Origin: UKL13-2 sp038321965
Lineage (GTDB): Bacteria > Pseudomonadota > Gammaproteobacteria > Burkholderiales > Usitatibacteraceae
Length of the DNA stretch: 64,000 nucleotides
Direction: 5' to 3'
Assembly (NCBI GenBank): GCA_038321965.1
Contig: JBBQFL010000011.1
Coordinates: 1-64,000 of the forward strand
Positions 5,981-14,247 of the stretch are shown here, piece after piece. The notes under the pieces were generated by a model. That model had not been told where the DNA came from and made no database searches. It was given only the letters and a program-made list of their open reading frames with translations. Every line of letters starts with the position of its first letter. Position 1 is the first letter of the stretch. A program made the translations under genes and the position numbers.

Positions 5981-8227
5981 ATGAAATTTCGTTTTCCCAT
6001 CGTCATCATCGACGAGGATTTTCGTTCCGAGAATGCTTCGGGACTTGGCATTCGTGCGCTTGCGGATGCGATCGAGAAAGAGGGCATGGAGGTGCTGGGT
6101 GCAACCAGCTACGGCAATCTTTCGCAGTTTGCACAACAGCAAAGCCGCGCCTCGGCATTCATACTCTCCATCGACGATGAGGAGTTCACGCCCGGCCCAG
6201 AGATTGATCCTGCCGTCTTGCGCGTACGTGCCTTCATCGAGGAAGTGCGCTTCAAGAATGCCGAGGTGCCAATCTATCTCTACGGCGAAACACGCACCTC
6301 GCAACATATCCCCAATGACATCCTGCGCGAGCTGCACGGCTTCATTCACATGTTCGAGGACACGCCGGAGTTTGTCGCGCGCCATATCATTCGCGAGGCG
6401 AAGTCATACCTTGATTCACTGGCGCCACCGTTTTTCCGCGCGCTCATCCACTACGCGCAGGATGGCTCGTATTCCTGGCATTGCCCGGGCCACTCGGGTG
6501 GCGTGGCGTTTCTGAAGTCGCCGGTGGGGCAAATGTTCCATCAGTTCTTTGGTGAGAACATGCTGCGTGCCGACGTTTGCAATGCAGTCGATGAATTGGG
6601 GCAACTGCTCGATCACACCGGTCCCGTCGCCGCGTCCGAACGCAATGCTGCGCGCATCTTCAACGCCGACCATTGTTTTTTTGTGACCAACGGCACCTCA
6701 ACCTCGAACAAGATGGTCTGGCACGCCAATGTGGCACCGGGCGACACGGTCGTGGTGGATCGCAACTGCCACGTGTCGATCCTGCACGCCATCATCATGA
6801 CCGGTGCCAATCCGGTTTTCCTGATGCCGACGCGAAATCACCTTGGCATCATCGGCCCGATTCCGCTGACTGAATTCAGTGAGGAAAGCATTCAGAAAAA
6901 AATCAACGCCAATCCATTTATTGCCGACAAGAAATCCAAGCCGCGCATCCTCACGATCACGCAATCGACCTACGACGGCGTGCTCTACAACGTGGAAATG
7001 TTGAAGGAAGTGCTGGGCAATCGGATCGACACGCTGCACTTCGATGAGGCCTGGCTGCCGCATGCGACGTTCCACGATTTTTACAAGAACATGCACGCTA
7101 TCGGCAAGGACCGTCCACGCTCCAAGGACGGGATGATTTTTGCGACTCACTCCACGCACAAATTGCTGGCTGGCATTTCGCAGGCGTCACAAATCATCGT
7201 GCAGGAATCTGAGAATCGGAAACTCGACAAGACTAGCTTCAACGAGGCCTACCTGATGCACACCTCGACCTCTCCGCAGTACGCGATCATCGCATCCTGC
7301 GACGTGGCAGCGGCGATGATGGAGGCGCCAGGCGGTCATGCGCTGGTGGAGGAGTCGATCTCGGAGGCGCTCGATTTCCGGCGCGCCATGCGCAAGGTGG
7401 ATGACGAATGGGGCAAAGACTGGTGGTTCAAGGTGTGGGGGCCCGACAAGCTCACCAACGAGGGCATCGGTTCCCGCGAAGACTGGGTGCTCAAGGCCAA
7501 TGACAAGTGGCACGGCTTCGGCAATATGGTGTCGGGCTTCAATATGCTCGACCCGATCAAATCCACCATCGTTACGCCGGGTCTGGACGTATCCGGCAAG
7601 TTCGCCAAGACCGGCATACCCGCGTCCATTGTCACAAAATTCTTAGCTGAACACGGCGTGATCGTCGAGAAGACCGGGCTGTATTCGTTCTTCATTATGT
7701 TCACCATCGGTATCACCAAGGGCCGCTGGAATACGTTGCTCACCGCGTTGCAGCAGTTCAAGGATGATTACGACAAGAATCAGCCAATGTGGAAGATCCT
7801 TCCTGAGTTCGTCGCCACGCAGCCGCGTTACGAGCGGGTCGGGCTGAAGGACTTGTGCCAGCAGATTCACGATATGTACAAGGCCAACGATGTGGCCAAG
7901 CTGACGACGGAAATGTATTTGTCCGATATGCAGCCCGCGATGAAGCCAGCGGATGCTTATGCAAAGCTCGCGCATCGGGAAATTGATCGGGTCGGCATCG
8001 ATGATCTTGAAGGCCGCATTACCAGTGTAATGATTACGCCGTATCCACCGGGCATCCCGCTGCTCATCCCGGGCGAACGCTTCAACAAGACCATCGTCCA
8101 GTATCTGCGCTTCGCCCGGGAGTTCAATGGCAAGTTTCCCGGTTTCGAGACGGATATTCATGGTCTGGTTGAGACCGAGCGGGATGGTAAGCTTGCGTAC
8201 TACATCGATTGTGTCAAACACGCCTGA
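5981..8227 (+). CDS. Arginine/lysine/ornithine decarboxylase, AdiA/LdcC type
   Basis: This 748-residue PLP enzyme removes CO2 from a basic amino acid to give agmatine, cadaverine or putrescine. It has the N-terminal wing domain (about 1-130), the PLP fold with SWHCPGHSGGVAF and VTNGTSTSNKMV, the FDEAW motif, and ATHSTHKLLAGISQAS, in which Lys394 should carry PLP. A C-terminal domain follows from about residue 600. The length matches the inducible decamer-forming family (about 710-760 residues). AGGAAA lies upstream of the ATG. No antiporter gene is next to it, unlike acid-resistance systems, so a biosynthetic or general polyamine role is possible. The substrate cannot be told by eye. Confidence 0.9.
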   Translation: MKFRFPIVIIDEDFRSENASGLGIRALADAIEKEGMEVLGATSYGNLSQFAQQQSRASAFILSIDDEEFTPGPEIDPAVLRVRAFIEEVRFKNAEVPIYLYGETRTSQHIPNDILRELHGFIHMFEDTPEFVARHIIREAKSYLDSLAPPFFRALIHYAQDGSYSWHCPGHSGGVAFLKSPVGQMFHQFFGENMLRADVCNAVDELGQLLDHTGPVAASERNAARIFNADHCFFVTNGTSTSNKMVWHANVAPGDTVVVDRNCHVSILHAIIMTGANPVFLMPTRNHLGIIGPIPLTEFSEESIQKKINANPFIADKKSKPRILTITQSTYDGVLYNVEMLKEVLGNRIDTLHFDEAWLPHATFHDFYKNMHAIGKDRPRSKDGMIFATHSTHKLLAGISQASQIIVQESENRKLDKTSFNEAYLMHTSTSPQYAIIASCDVAAAMMEAPGGHALVEESISEALDFRRAMRKVDDEWGKDWWFKVWGPDKLTNEGIGSREDWVLKANDKWHGFGNMVSGFNMLDPIKSTIVTPGLDVSGKFAKTGIPASIVTKFLAEHGVIVEKTGLYSFFIMFTIGITKGRWNTLLTALQQFKDDYDKNQPMWKILPEFVATQPRYERVGLKDLCQQIHDMYKANDVAKLTTEMYLSDMQPAMKPADAYAKLAHREIDRVGIDDLEGRITSVMITPYPPGIPLLIPGERFNKTIVQYLRFAREFNGKFPGFETDIHGLVETERDGKLAYYIDCVKHA

Positions 8228-8252
8228 CCCGCGACACAGGTAAGGGAACTTC

Positions 8253-8642
8253 ATGGCATTAGAAAGTAGCGCTTCGCCGGAAAATACGATTCAAAAACGC
8301 GCTCTCGTCGTCGACGATGACAGCACAATGGTTGAGTACGTTTCGGCGGTCCTGCGTCGCGCCGGATTCCATGTTGAAACGGCCGGCGATGGAATGACTG
8401 CACTTGAAATGTGCCGGGCTAGTCATTTTGACGCTGTGGTCTGCGATATCCGTATGCCCAAGCTTTCCGGCAACAGTTTCCTCAAGAATTTACGGCTCAC
8501 GCCAGAATCGAATTGTCGTGTGGTATTGCTGTCGGCAATGGACGACCAGACGGTCAAGCGTGAAGCGCTCGCGGCAGGCGCAGTTGCGTATCTGGTCAAG
8601 CCTGCTTCGAGCAAGGCTATCATCGAAGCAGTGTCCGGGTAA
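8253..8642 (+). CDS. Single-domain response regulator (CheY-like)
   Basis: This 129-residue protein is only a phosphoacceptor receiver domain. The acidic pocket is VVDDDS (about residues 19-24), the phosphorylated Asp is D65 in VVCDIRMPKLSG, the switch Ser is in VVLLSAMDD and the conserved Lys is in YLVKPAS (about 116). A 15-residue polar extension precedes the fold. AAGGGAA stands before the ATG. There is no output domain, so it must act by protein contact or phosphotransfer. A second, related receiver follows 55 bases later. No kinase is adjacent. Confidence 0.9.
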   Translation: MALESSASPENTIQKRALVVDDDSTMVEYVSAVLRRAGFHVETAGDGMTALEMCRASHFDAVVCDIRMPKLSGNSFLKNLRLTPESNCRVVLLSAMDDQTVKREALAAGAVAYLVKPASSKAIIEAVSG

Positions 8643-8697
8643 CCGTATATTCGGTGAGTGGATCAGCGGCAGCGTTCAGCAATTGGAACTTGTGAAA

Positions 8698-9108
8698 ATG
8701 GCATCAGCAAGTGATTTGAACCTTCGCGCTCTCGTGGTCGACGACGATGAGACGTTTGTCGATCATATTGCCTACCTCATGCAAAAGATGGGCTATGCCG
8801 TCGAGCGCGCATTCGATGGCCTGGACGCCCTTAAGCGTTGCCAGTCGAGCCGCTTCGACGTTGTTGTCTGCGATGTGCGCATGCCCCGACTGAGCGGGCT
8901 GAGTTTTCTCAGCAATCTTTCGCGCGCGACCACCACTTTGCCGAAGTGCATCATGGTTTCTGCGTTTGACGACAACGCACTCAGGCGACAGGCCCTTGCC
9001 TCTGGCGCCAGCGCCTATCTGGTAAAGCCGATTTTGGCACAGGCCTTGAGGGATGCGGTGGGTCCTGCGCAAACTGGTGGCGTCGACAATCAGGCCGAAA
9101 TGTCTTGA
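8698..9108 (+). CDS. Single-domain response regulator, paralogue of the 8253 gene
   Basis: This 136-residue receiver-only protein has VVDDDE (about residues 13-18), phospho-Asp D59 in VVCDVRMPRLSG, a switch Ser in IMVSAFDD and Lys in AYLVKPIL. The frame stays open upstream to 8404, but that part overlaps the previous gene and is not needed. ATG 8698 (or GTG 8692) gives a normal receiver. It is clearly similar to its left neighbour (RALVVDDD, CDxRMPxLSG, SGASAYLVKP), so the pair probably arose by tandem duplication. No output domain or cognate kinase is adjacent. Confidence 0.88.
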   Translation: MASASDLNLRALVVDDDETFVDHIAYLMQKMGYAVERAFDGLDALKRCQSSRFDVVVCDVRMPRLSGLSFLSNLSRATTTLPKCIMVSAFDDNALRRQALASGASAYLVKPILAQALRDAVGPAQTGGVDNQAEMS

Positions 9109-9210
9109 GTATCCGCCAGCAGGCGCTCGGCGCCGACAAAGTATTTTCCGCCAGCAAAGATGCCATTCCATACGTCCATCAACGGGCGGTGAAATCGGAG
9201 AGGGGATTGC

Positions 9211-10269
9211 GTGAAAGTGCAATTACCCATTCGCAGTAATGCATCGCGCGACGTAATGCAGGCGTTCTGGCAAACCAGCGGGTTTCAAACCCTGCTCCGC
9301 AACGATCATGGCTGGTTACGCGTGACGCCGGACTATTTGCGCTGGCTGCTTGAGAGGCCGGAGTTGGCCCCGATCGATGAGTCAGGCGCCAATGAGCGGG
9401 TGCTATACGCGTCGTTGTTAGCCGATCCAGTTAGTGCCGTCTCTGCCATGGAAATTGAAGGAATTGAAGACGCCGATACGCGGGAAAACTATCGGCACTT
9501 TCTGGCGCTGCGAAAATCACTGCTCGACAGCGTTACCCTCGAACGTTTTTACCTGCGGTTGTTTCAGCGTGGCGTGATGACATTGCCGCCATTGTTCGTT
9601 GATCTCGTTGCGCACGCGATTGTGCGGGGCATGATGGACGGATGTGAAGACCCGTATGAACTTCGCGCCGCAGAAATGTTTTTTCGGCGCCAGCGGGTCT
9701 CGACGGAAGGTGGTCAAGTGCTCGCTGCCGATGCTGAAACCATCGCCTTGTTTGCCGATGGCGGGGGATTTGGCAGCATTGGTCGGCTTATCGCCACACA
9801 GGGAACGCCGCTACGCGCGATGAACATGGATGTGATGTCTCACGAAAATGCACAGCTATATTTCTTGCGCGAGAACCGTCACAACTATCTGTTGGACCTC
9901 ACGCATGGGCGCCTTGGTGAGCAGGCACTGGCACGCACGTTAGGGCGATGGGTGGCGCATTTTTTTGGTGTTCAGGTTCACGTCGAGGCAGTCGGTCGCG
10001 TTGACGACGATGCATGGCGCTGGCATGTTGGACTGGATCTCGAATCCACATCGATACTCAACGATCTGTATGAAGGGAACGACGTAACTGACACTCGTCG
10101 CGCCCGGCTGATTTGTCTGTTCAAACTGGAGTTTGCCGATGCGAGCGACATGCGTAGTGACGTCGCTGGCAAGCCGGTCTATCTTGGATTGGCGATCAGT
10201 GAAGACAATCAGCTAAAACTCAAGCCGCAGAACCTGCTGGTCAATTTACCCTTGGCCAATGCAAGCTAA
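9211..10269 (+). CDS. Conserved hypothetical protein, DUF6352-like
   Basis: This 352-residue soluble protein starts at a GTG preceded by a strong GGAGAGGGG. It resembles a betaproteobacterial conserved family that I recall as DUF6352, of similar length. Recognisable parts are FWQTSGFQTLLRNDHGWLRVTPDYLRWLL near the N terminus, the helical FYLRLFQRGVMTLPPLFVDL in the middle and a beta-rich end (KPVYLGLAISEDNQLKLKPQNLL). No catalytic motif is seen and the function is unknown. A small unknown gene and an acyltransferase follow on the same strand with short gaps, so they may form a unit. Confidence 0.7.
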   Translation: MKVQLPIRSNASRDVMQAFWQTSGFQTLLRNDHGWLRVTPDYLRWLLERPELAPIDESGANERVLYASLLADPVSAVSAMEIEGIEDADTRENYRHFLALRKSLLDSVTLERFYLRLFQRGVMTLPPLFVDLVAHAIVRGMMDGCEDPYELRAAEMFFRRQRVSTEGGQVLAADAETIALFADGGGFGSIGRLIATQGTPLRAMNMDVMSHENAQLYFLRENRHNYLLDLTHGRLGEQALARTLGRWVAHFFGVQVHVEAVGRVDDDAWRWHVGLDLESTSILNDLYEGNDVTDTRRARLICLFKLEFADASDMRSDVAGKPVYLGLAISEDNQLKLKPQNLLVNLPLANAS

Positions 10270-10310
10270 AATATATATAGTCGCCTTTGAAAGAAAATTG
10301 AAAGAAGAAC

Positions 10311-10553
10311 ATGAAGACCCCAAAAGAGCATCCCGCCGTACAAATGTTGCGCAGTGAAATCGAATTCATGATGTCTGACCGCGACGCGTTGTTGCGAATC
10401 GCAGGCGCCGCGGCGAAGTTCGTTGAAAAGGTCAATATCGCAAAGCTACCGGTGTCTGCGATTCCGCTTGCGGAAGCAATTTCGTCGAGCGTCAATCAGC
10501 TTTCGGAAGAGTCACTGCAGGAAGCGCTGCTCGCGGCAAAAAAACGCAGGTAA
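10311..10553 (+). CDS. Small conserved-looking hypothetical protein
   Basis: This 80-residue, mostly helical soluble protein begins MKTPKEHPAVQML and has a polar basic tail (AAKKRR). A weak purine-rich site (GAAAGAAGAA) precedes the ATG. It sits 41 bases after the DUF6352-like gene and just before the acyltransferase, all on one strand, which supports a shared transcript. No motif indicates function. Confidence 0.55.
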   Translation: MKTPKEHPAVQMLRSEIEFMMSDRDALLRIAGAAAKFVEKVNIAKLPVSAIPLAEAISSSVNQLSEESLQEALLAAKKRR

Positions 10554-10574
10554 CGTAGCGGCGCCAACCCGCTG

Positions 10575-11195
10575 GTGCCCGGAGCGCACGTGGCAGAACG
10601 ATTGTTCGACATCGTCCCCGCGTCCTATGCACGTCGCGGCAGTGTGTTCAGTTCTACGCTGGGCAAAATGTTGATGCGATTATCCGGCTGGCGTTTTGAA
10701 GGCGTGCTGCCGGATGTCCCTAAAATTGTCATCGCGGTTGCTCCGCATACGACCAATTGGGATTTCGTCATCGGTGTCATGGTGCTGTGGGCGCTGGACA
10801 TCAAAATTTCATTTCTCGGCAAGCACACCCTGTTTCGCGGTCTGTTCGGCAAATGGATGCGCTCCATCGGCGGTATTCCGGTGGAGCGCGAATCAACGCA
10901 CGGAGTGGTCGGGGAGGTCGTGCAGGCGTTCGCGAACACCGATCGAATGGTGCTCGCGCTCGCCCCGGAAGGCACGCGAAGGTTGGATCGTGGCTTTCGC
11001 AAAGGTTTCATCTACATTGCGCACGGCGCCACCGTACCCATACTGCTCGCCTATTTCGACTTTTCGCGAAAGGTCATCGGTTTCGGTCCGTTGTTGACTC
11101 CTAGCGGAGACGCTGATCGCGATCTGGCAAAAATTCTGGATTTCTACCGCCCAGTTAACGGCAAATTCCGCAAGGACTGGCAGAAAATGGTCTGA
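10575..11195 (+). CDS. PlsC-like 1-acylglycerol-3-phosphate acyltransferase family protein
   Basis: Members of this family transfer an acyl chain to a glycerolipid or similar acceptor at the inner membrane. This 206-residue protein has the catalytic H(X4)D motif as HTTNWD (residues about 57-62), the glycerophosphate-binding block FGKWMRSIGGIPVER and the third block LALAPEGTRR. A hydrophobic stretch follows the first motif (FVIGVMVLWALDIKISF). It is shorter than classical PlsC (about 245), matching a compact subgroup. The start is uncertain: GTG 10575 is used, but GTG 10590 or ATG 10668 are possible. The acceptor is unknown. Confidence 0.8.
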   Translation: MPGAHVAERLFDIVPASYARRGSVFSSTLGKMLMRLSGWRFEGVLPDVPKIVIAVAPHTTNWDFVIGVMVLWALDIKISFLGKHTLFRGLFGKWMRSIGGIPVERESTHGVVGEVVQAFANTDRMVLALAPEGTRRLDRGFRKGFIYIAHGATVPILLAYFDFSRKVIGFGPLLTPSGDADRDLAKILDFYRPVNGKFRKDWQKMV

Positions 11196-11300
11196 ATCGG
11201 CACTCCTTCTGCGCGCTGAACGATACGGCTGCGCTGTTGCGGTGCATCATGAAATACGTGGCAGACCGCTAAGTGATTGATTAAATTTATTTTCATGAGT

Positions 11301-11315
11301 TGGCACGGCAAATGC
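11301..11315 (+). promoter_or_regulatory. Sigma-54 promoter, near consensus
   Basis: TGGCACG, four bases, then ATGC matches the -24/-12 consensus TGGCACG-N4-TTGC at all but one position. Spacing between the invariant GG (11302-11303) and GC (11314-11315) is correct. No gene start follows on this strand, but a strong terminator ends about 90 bases downstream, so the likely product is a short RNA starting near 11327. Confidence 0.6.
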
Positions 11316-11326
11316 TATCTACCCAT

Positions 11327-11405
11327 TGCGGTGGTTAACTCCATCGTCAATTTCTCCTCCGAGAGCGGTTTGCCCGATGCCCCAAAGGCGTCGGGCATTT
11401 TTTTT
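11327..11405 (+). ncRNA. Putative sigma-54-dependent small RNA (about 79 nt)
   Basis: The unit is defined by a sigma-54 promoter (start near 11327) and an intrinsic terminator ending at about 11405. The RNA carries a pyrimidine-rich TTTCTCCTCC stretch (11351-11360), an anti-Shine-Dalgarno sequence as found in the seed of many trans-acting small RNAs, ahead of the terminator stem. CTCCTCC (11354-11360) is exactly complementary to GGAGGAG in the ribosome-binding site of the TRAP binding-protein gene at 14248. No ORF with a ribosome-binding site lies inside. Existence and target are inferences. Confidence 0.45.
11371..11405 (+). terminator. Strong intrinsic terminator
   Basis: TGCCCGATGCC (11371-11381), loop CCAAA, then GGCGTCGGGCA (11387-11397) form an 11-bp stem with one G-U pair, followed by eight T. 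It works on the plus strand. It lies 175 bases beyond the acyltransferase stop, so it may end that unit as well as the putative small RNA. Confidence 0.9.
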
Positions 11406-11468
11406 GTGTCGTGCGGAGGTGTGTACTCAGAATCATTTAGCGCCTGCTGCGGGTATTTACCACGCACG

Positions 11469-12095
11469 CTAACTTCCACCATCGTCGCGCGAATCGCGCA
11501 GTAGGCGCACCAACTCCACCGCGGTCCTGACGCCCATTTTCTGGAAAATGCGTGCGCGATATACCTCAACGGTGCGCATGACGATGCCCAGTTCATCGGC
11601 AATGACTTTGTTGTAGTGCCCCGCCACCACCAGATCCATGACTTCGCATTCACGTTGTGTCAGTTTGGCCAGGCGCGACTGCAATGACGAATTGGCGTTA
11701 CTCTCATCTATTTTCCGCATTGACATCGTCAACGCTGTGGCCACGCTGCCGAACAAAGAGTCTTCGTTGACGGGCTTTTCGAAGAAATCGAATGCGCCAT
11801 TTTTCAACGATGACACTGCCATTGGTACGTCGCCATGTCCGGTGAGAAAAATTACCGGCCAGATGTCGTGGAGACCCGCCGCGCGAATCTGGTCAAATAA
11901 TTCGATGCCACTGATATCCGGCATGCGGATATCGAGGATGATGCAACCGGCTGTGAACGGCTCATCGCGCGCCGCCCGCATGAACTCCGCAAACACGGTC
12001 GCCGAAGCGAATGAGCGACAGGCATAACCGCGTGACTTCAGCAGCCAAGCGAGCGAATCGCGGATAGGTTCTTCATCGTCGACAATGTAGATCAT
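11469..12095 (-). CDS. FixJ/DctR-type response regulator
   Basis: This 208-residue transcription factor has a receiver domain (VDDEEP at 5-10, phospho-Asp D55 in CIILDIRMPD, switch Thr in FLTGHGDVPMA, Lys in FEKPV near 105) and a LuxR/FixJ C-terminal helix-turn-helix (about 143-200, LTQRECEVMDLVVAGHYNKVIADELG...TVEVYRARI). Phosphorylation by the kinase just upstream should drive dimerisation and promoter binding. Its start overlaps the kinase stop by ATGA, so the two are coupled. The neighbouring divergent TRAP operon makes control of C4-dicarboxylate or similar organic-acid uptake the likely role, as in DctSR of Rhodobacter. Confidence 0.88.
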   Translation of the reverse strand: MIYIVDDEEPIRDSLAWLLKSRGYACRSFASATVFAEFMRAARDEPFTAGCIILDIRMPDISGIELFDQIRAAGLHDIWPVIFLTGHGDVPMAVSSLKNGAFDFFEKPVNEDSLFGSVATALTMSMRKIDESNANSSLQSRLAKLTQRECEVMDLVVAGHYNKVIADELGIVMRTVEVYRARIFQKMGVRTAVELVRLLRDSRDDGGS

Positions 12096-14128
12096 TCGCT
12101 AGCGTCTTCAGGCAGACACGGCAACAGAATGCAGAATGCCGTTCCGTCACTAAAGCTTTCAAACCAGAGCCTGCCTCGGTGTGCTTCTATGATGCTGCGG
12201 CATATGCTCAAACCCATGCCCATGCCTTCGGCCTTGGTGGTAAAGAACGGCGAAAACAATTTGTCGCGAAGTTCTTCCGATATTCCCGTGCCATAGTCTC
12301 GCACTGCCAAACGCAACATATCATTGCCCTCGACGCAGGCACTGATCTCAAGACGCTTGCGGGCCTGCTCGCTACCGGTCATGGCCTCGAATGCATTGCG
12401 CGTAATGTTGAGCAGCACCTGCTGTAGCAATACTGGGTCGCCCATTAGCCGCGGCAGATGCTCTGGCACGGCAGTCACCATCCTTACGCCGCTATTGCGC
12501 GCCTGCAACTCGATGAGCGGCAGACAGTCCTGTACCAGTTCGGCAAGCGCGATTGATGCCTGCTGCGGCTCGTGCTTGCGCACGTATTCGTGTACCCGCC
12601 GGATAATCTGTCCGGCGCGCTGTACCTGCTGATTGGCTTTTTCGAGGGCTGTCTGGATGTCCGTGATCGAGGCGCCGCCCGTCTTGAGCATGTTGAGTGA
12701 TCCGCCAAGGTAATTGGTAATTGCGGCTAGCGGCTGATTGAGCTCATGCGCCAGTGTGGAAGCGATTTCGCCCATTGTTGTCAGACGGGCGACGTTCTGC
12801 AGACTCTCCTGCTGGGTGCGCATGCCTTCTTCAGCCTGTTTTTGTTTGCTAACATCAACGATTGAGCTCATCCAGCCGGTCTGCTTAGCGTACGCGTCGC
12901 GTAATGGGGCTTCATAAATCATGACTGGAAAGACCGTCCCATCAGCGCGTTGGAACGCCGTTTCGAAGGCGTGTTCGCTGACGGTGCCTGCCAGAATCTG
13001 CGCCATGCGTGCCTCATATTCCTGCCGGTATTCCGGCGCCCAATACGCCATAGGCGGGCTTTTGCCGACCAGATCGGCCTCGCGATAGCCCACCATCTTG
13101 CAAAAGGCGGGATTCACGTAGGTTACGCAACCGCTGAGGTCGCGTGCACGAAGCCCGGTGACTACGGAGTCCCCGACAGCCTTGCGAAAGGCTGCTTCGT
13201 CCAACAACATTTCCTCTGCATGTAACCGGCGCTTGGTGTCGCGCCACAATGCATACAGGCTCAGCAGCAACAGCGCCATGAGGACGGCGATGCTACCGCG
13301 CAGGACATTAGGCACCAGGCTGGGTGCAGCCTTCAGGCTGTTGGTACGCAGTAACAGCGATACACCCTGCAACTCAAGCGTTGTCTGGTGCGTGTATACA
13401 TTGCGCCCGGGCCCCGATACGGCACGCGACCCACGAACGTTCTCGTTGAAATCGGTGAGCGTTACTTCGTGGTCTTTTGCAAACCACCAGGGCACATTCT
13501 CGTCGAGCACGCCATTCATCGAGTAGACACAAATGAGAAGACGAACGACTTTGGGGTGGCCATCCGTTCTCACGCCGGGCTTGTCGGCCCTTGACGCCAG
13601 TGGAAGATAAAGATTTAACGCGGGACCCCAAGCCGCCTGATAGGCATTGCCATAGTGAACTTGCCTGTTGGCGCGACCGTTATCAATGGCGTCACGAGCG
13701 AGTGCGCGTTCGTCGTTTGGAACGGCGATCGGCGTTGTCGGCTCGCTACCGTCCCTGTCAAGTCCGACGACCGGTGACAGTTCTGTGTCCACGAAGGCCA
13801 CTGATCGCGCCTCTTTGGTGTTGCGCATGAATGTTTCGAGGCGACTCCGGATAACCGGCGTTGAAAGTGATTGCTGTTCCATTTCCTTTGCTAAAGACTG
13901 AAGCGACTCAGCGCTGCGCTCAAGTTGGTACTGGATCGCCTGACGCACCCACAGGGTATCGCTGATAAGTTGTTCCTCGGTCTGTGAGGCTTCGTGGTTG
14001 CTCGATAGTGAAAGCAAAAAAAACGTGGCGATAAGGAGAACCGCCAATATCAGGACGGGCGGCCACCAGCGCATCTGCCGACCGGCCAGTCCGGATGCGT
14101 ATTCTCCATTTTGAATAATTGCTTTCAT
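12092..14128 (-). CDS. DctS/FixL-like sensor histidine kinase
   Basis: This 678-residue membrane kinase senses a ligand and phosphorylates the adjacent FixJ-type regulator. Transmembrane helices lie near residues 20-42 (WWPPVLILAVLLIATFFLL) and 293-315 (GSIAVLMALLLLSLYAL), flanking a periplasmic domain. A PAS domain follows, then HisKA with phospho-His H461 in STLAHELNQPLAAI, and the HATPase with N, G1 and G2 boxes (ITRNAFEAM, VRDYGTGIS, GMGMGLSI). The start at MKAIIQ is used because upstream codons run through the shared promoter region. Layout matches DctS/DctB sensors of C4-dicarboxylates. It is divergent from the TRAP genes. Confidence 0.88.
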   Translation of the reverse strand: MKAIIQNGEYASGLAGRQMRWWPPVLILAVLLIATFFLLSLSSNHEASQTEEQLISDTLWVRQAIQYQLERSAESLQSLAKEMEQQSLSTPVIRSRLETFMRNTKEARSVAFVDTELSPVVGLDRDGSEPTTPIAVPNDERALARDAIDNGRANRQVHYGNAYQAAWGPALNLYLPLASRADKPGVRTDGHPKVVRLLICVYSMNGVLDENVPWWFAKDHEVTLTDFNENVRGSRAVSGPGRNVYTHQTTLELQGVSLLLRTNSLKAAPSLVPNVLRGSIAVLMALLLLSLYALWRDTKRRLHAEEMLLDEAAFRKAVGDSVVTGLRARDLSGCVTYVNPAFCKMVGYREADLVGKSPPMAYWAPEYRQEYEARMAQILAGTVSEHAFETAFQRADGTVFPVMIYEAPLRDAYAKQTGWMSSIVDVSKQKQAEEGMRTQQESLQNVARLTTMGEIASTLAHELNQPLAAITNYLGGSLNMLKTGGASITDIQTALEKANQQVQRAGQIIRRVHEYVRKHEPQQASIALAELVQDCLPLIELQARNSGVRMVTAVPEHLPRLMGDPVLLQQVLLNITRNAFEAMTGSEQARKRLEISACVEGNDMLRLAVRDYGTGISEELRDKLFSPFFTTKAEGMGMGLSICRSIIEAHRGRLWFESFSDGTAFCILLPCLPEDASE

Positions 14129-14172
14129 CCTGCAATAGTGGCGTTCTGTCGCAGCCGTGTAAACCTTTGGGC

Positions 14173-14190
14173 ATTGTGGATTTCCACAAT
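14173..14190. promoter_or_regulatory. Perfect 18-bp palindrome, candidate DctR-type operator
   Basis: ATTGTGGA-TT-TCCACAAT lies in the 119-base space between the divergent kinase and the first binding-protein gene. A shorter palindrome CGCACAGTGCG is at 14211-14221. FixJ-type dimers bind inverted repeats, so these are good operator candidates, but no binding evidence exists here. Confidence 0.5.
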
Positions 14191-14247
14191 TGTCCCAAGC
14201 GTGACACAAGCGCACAGTGCGACACATTAAACCTATAAGGAGGAGTT

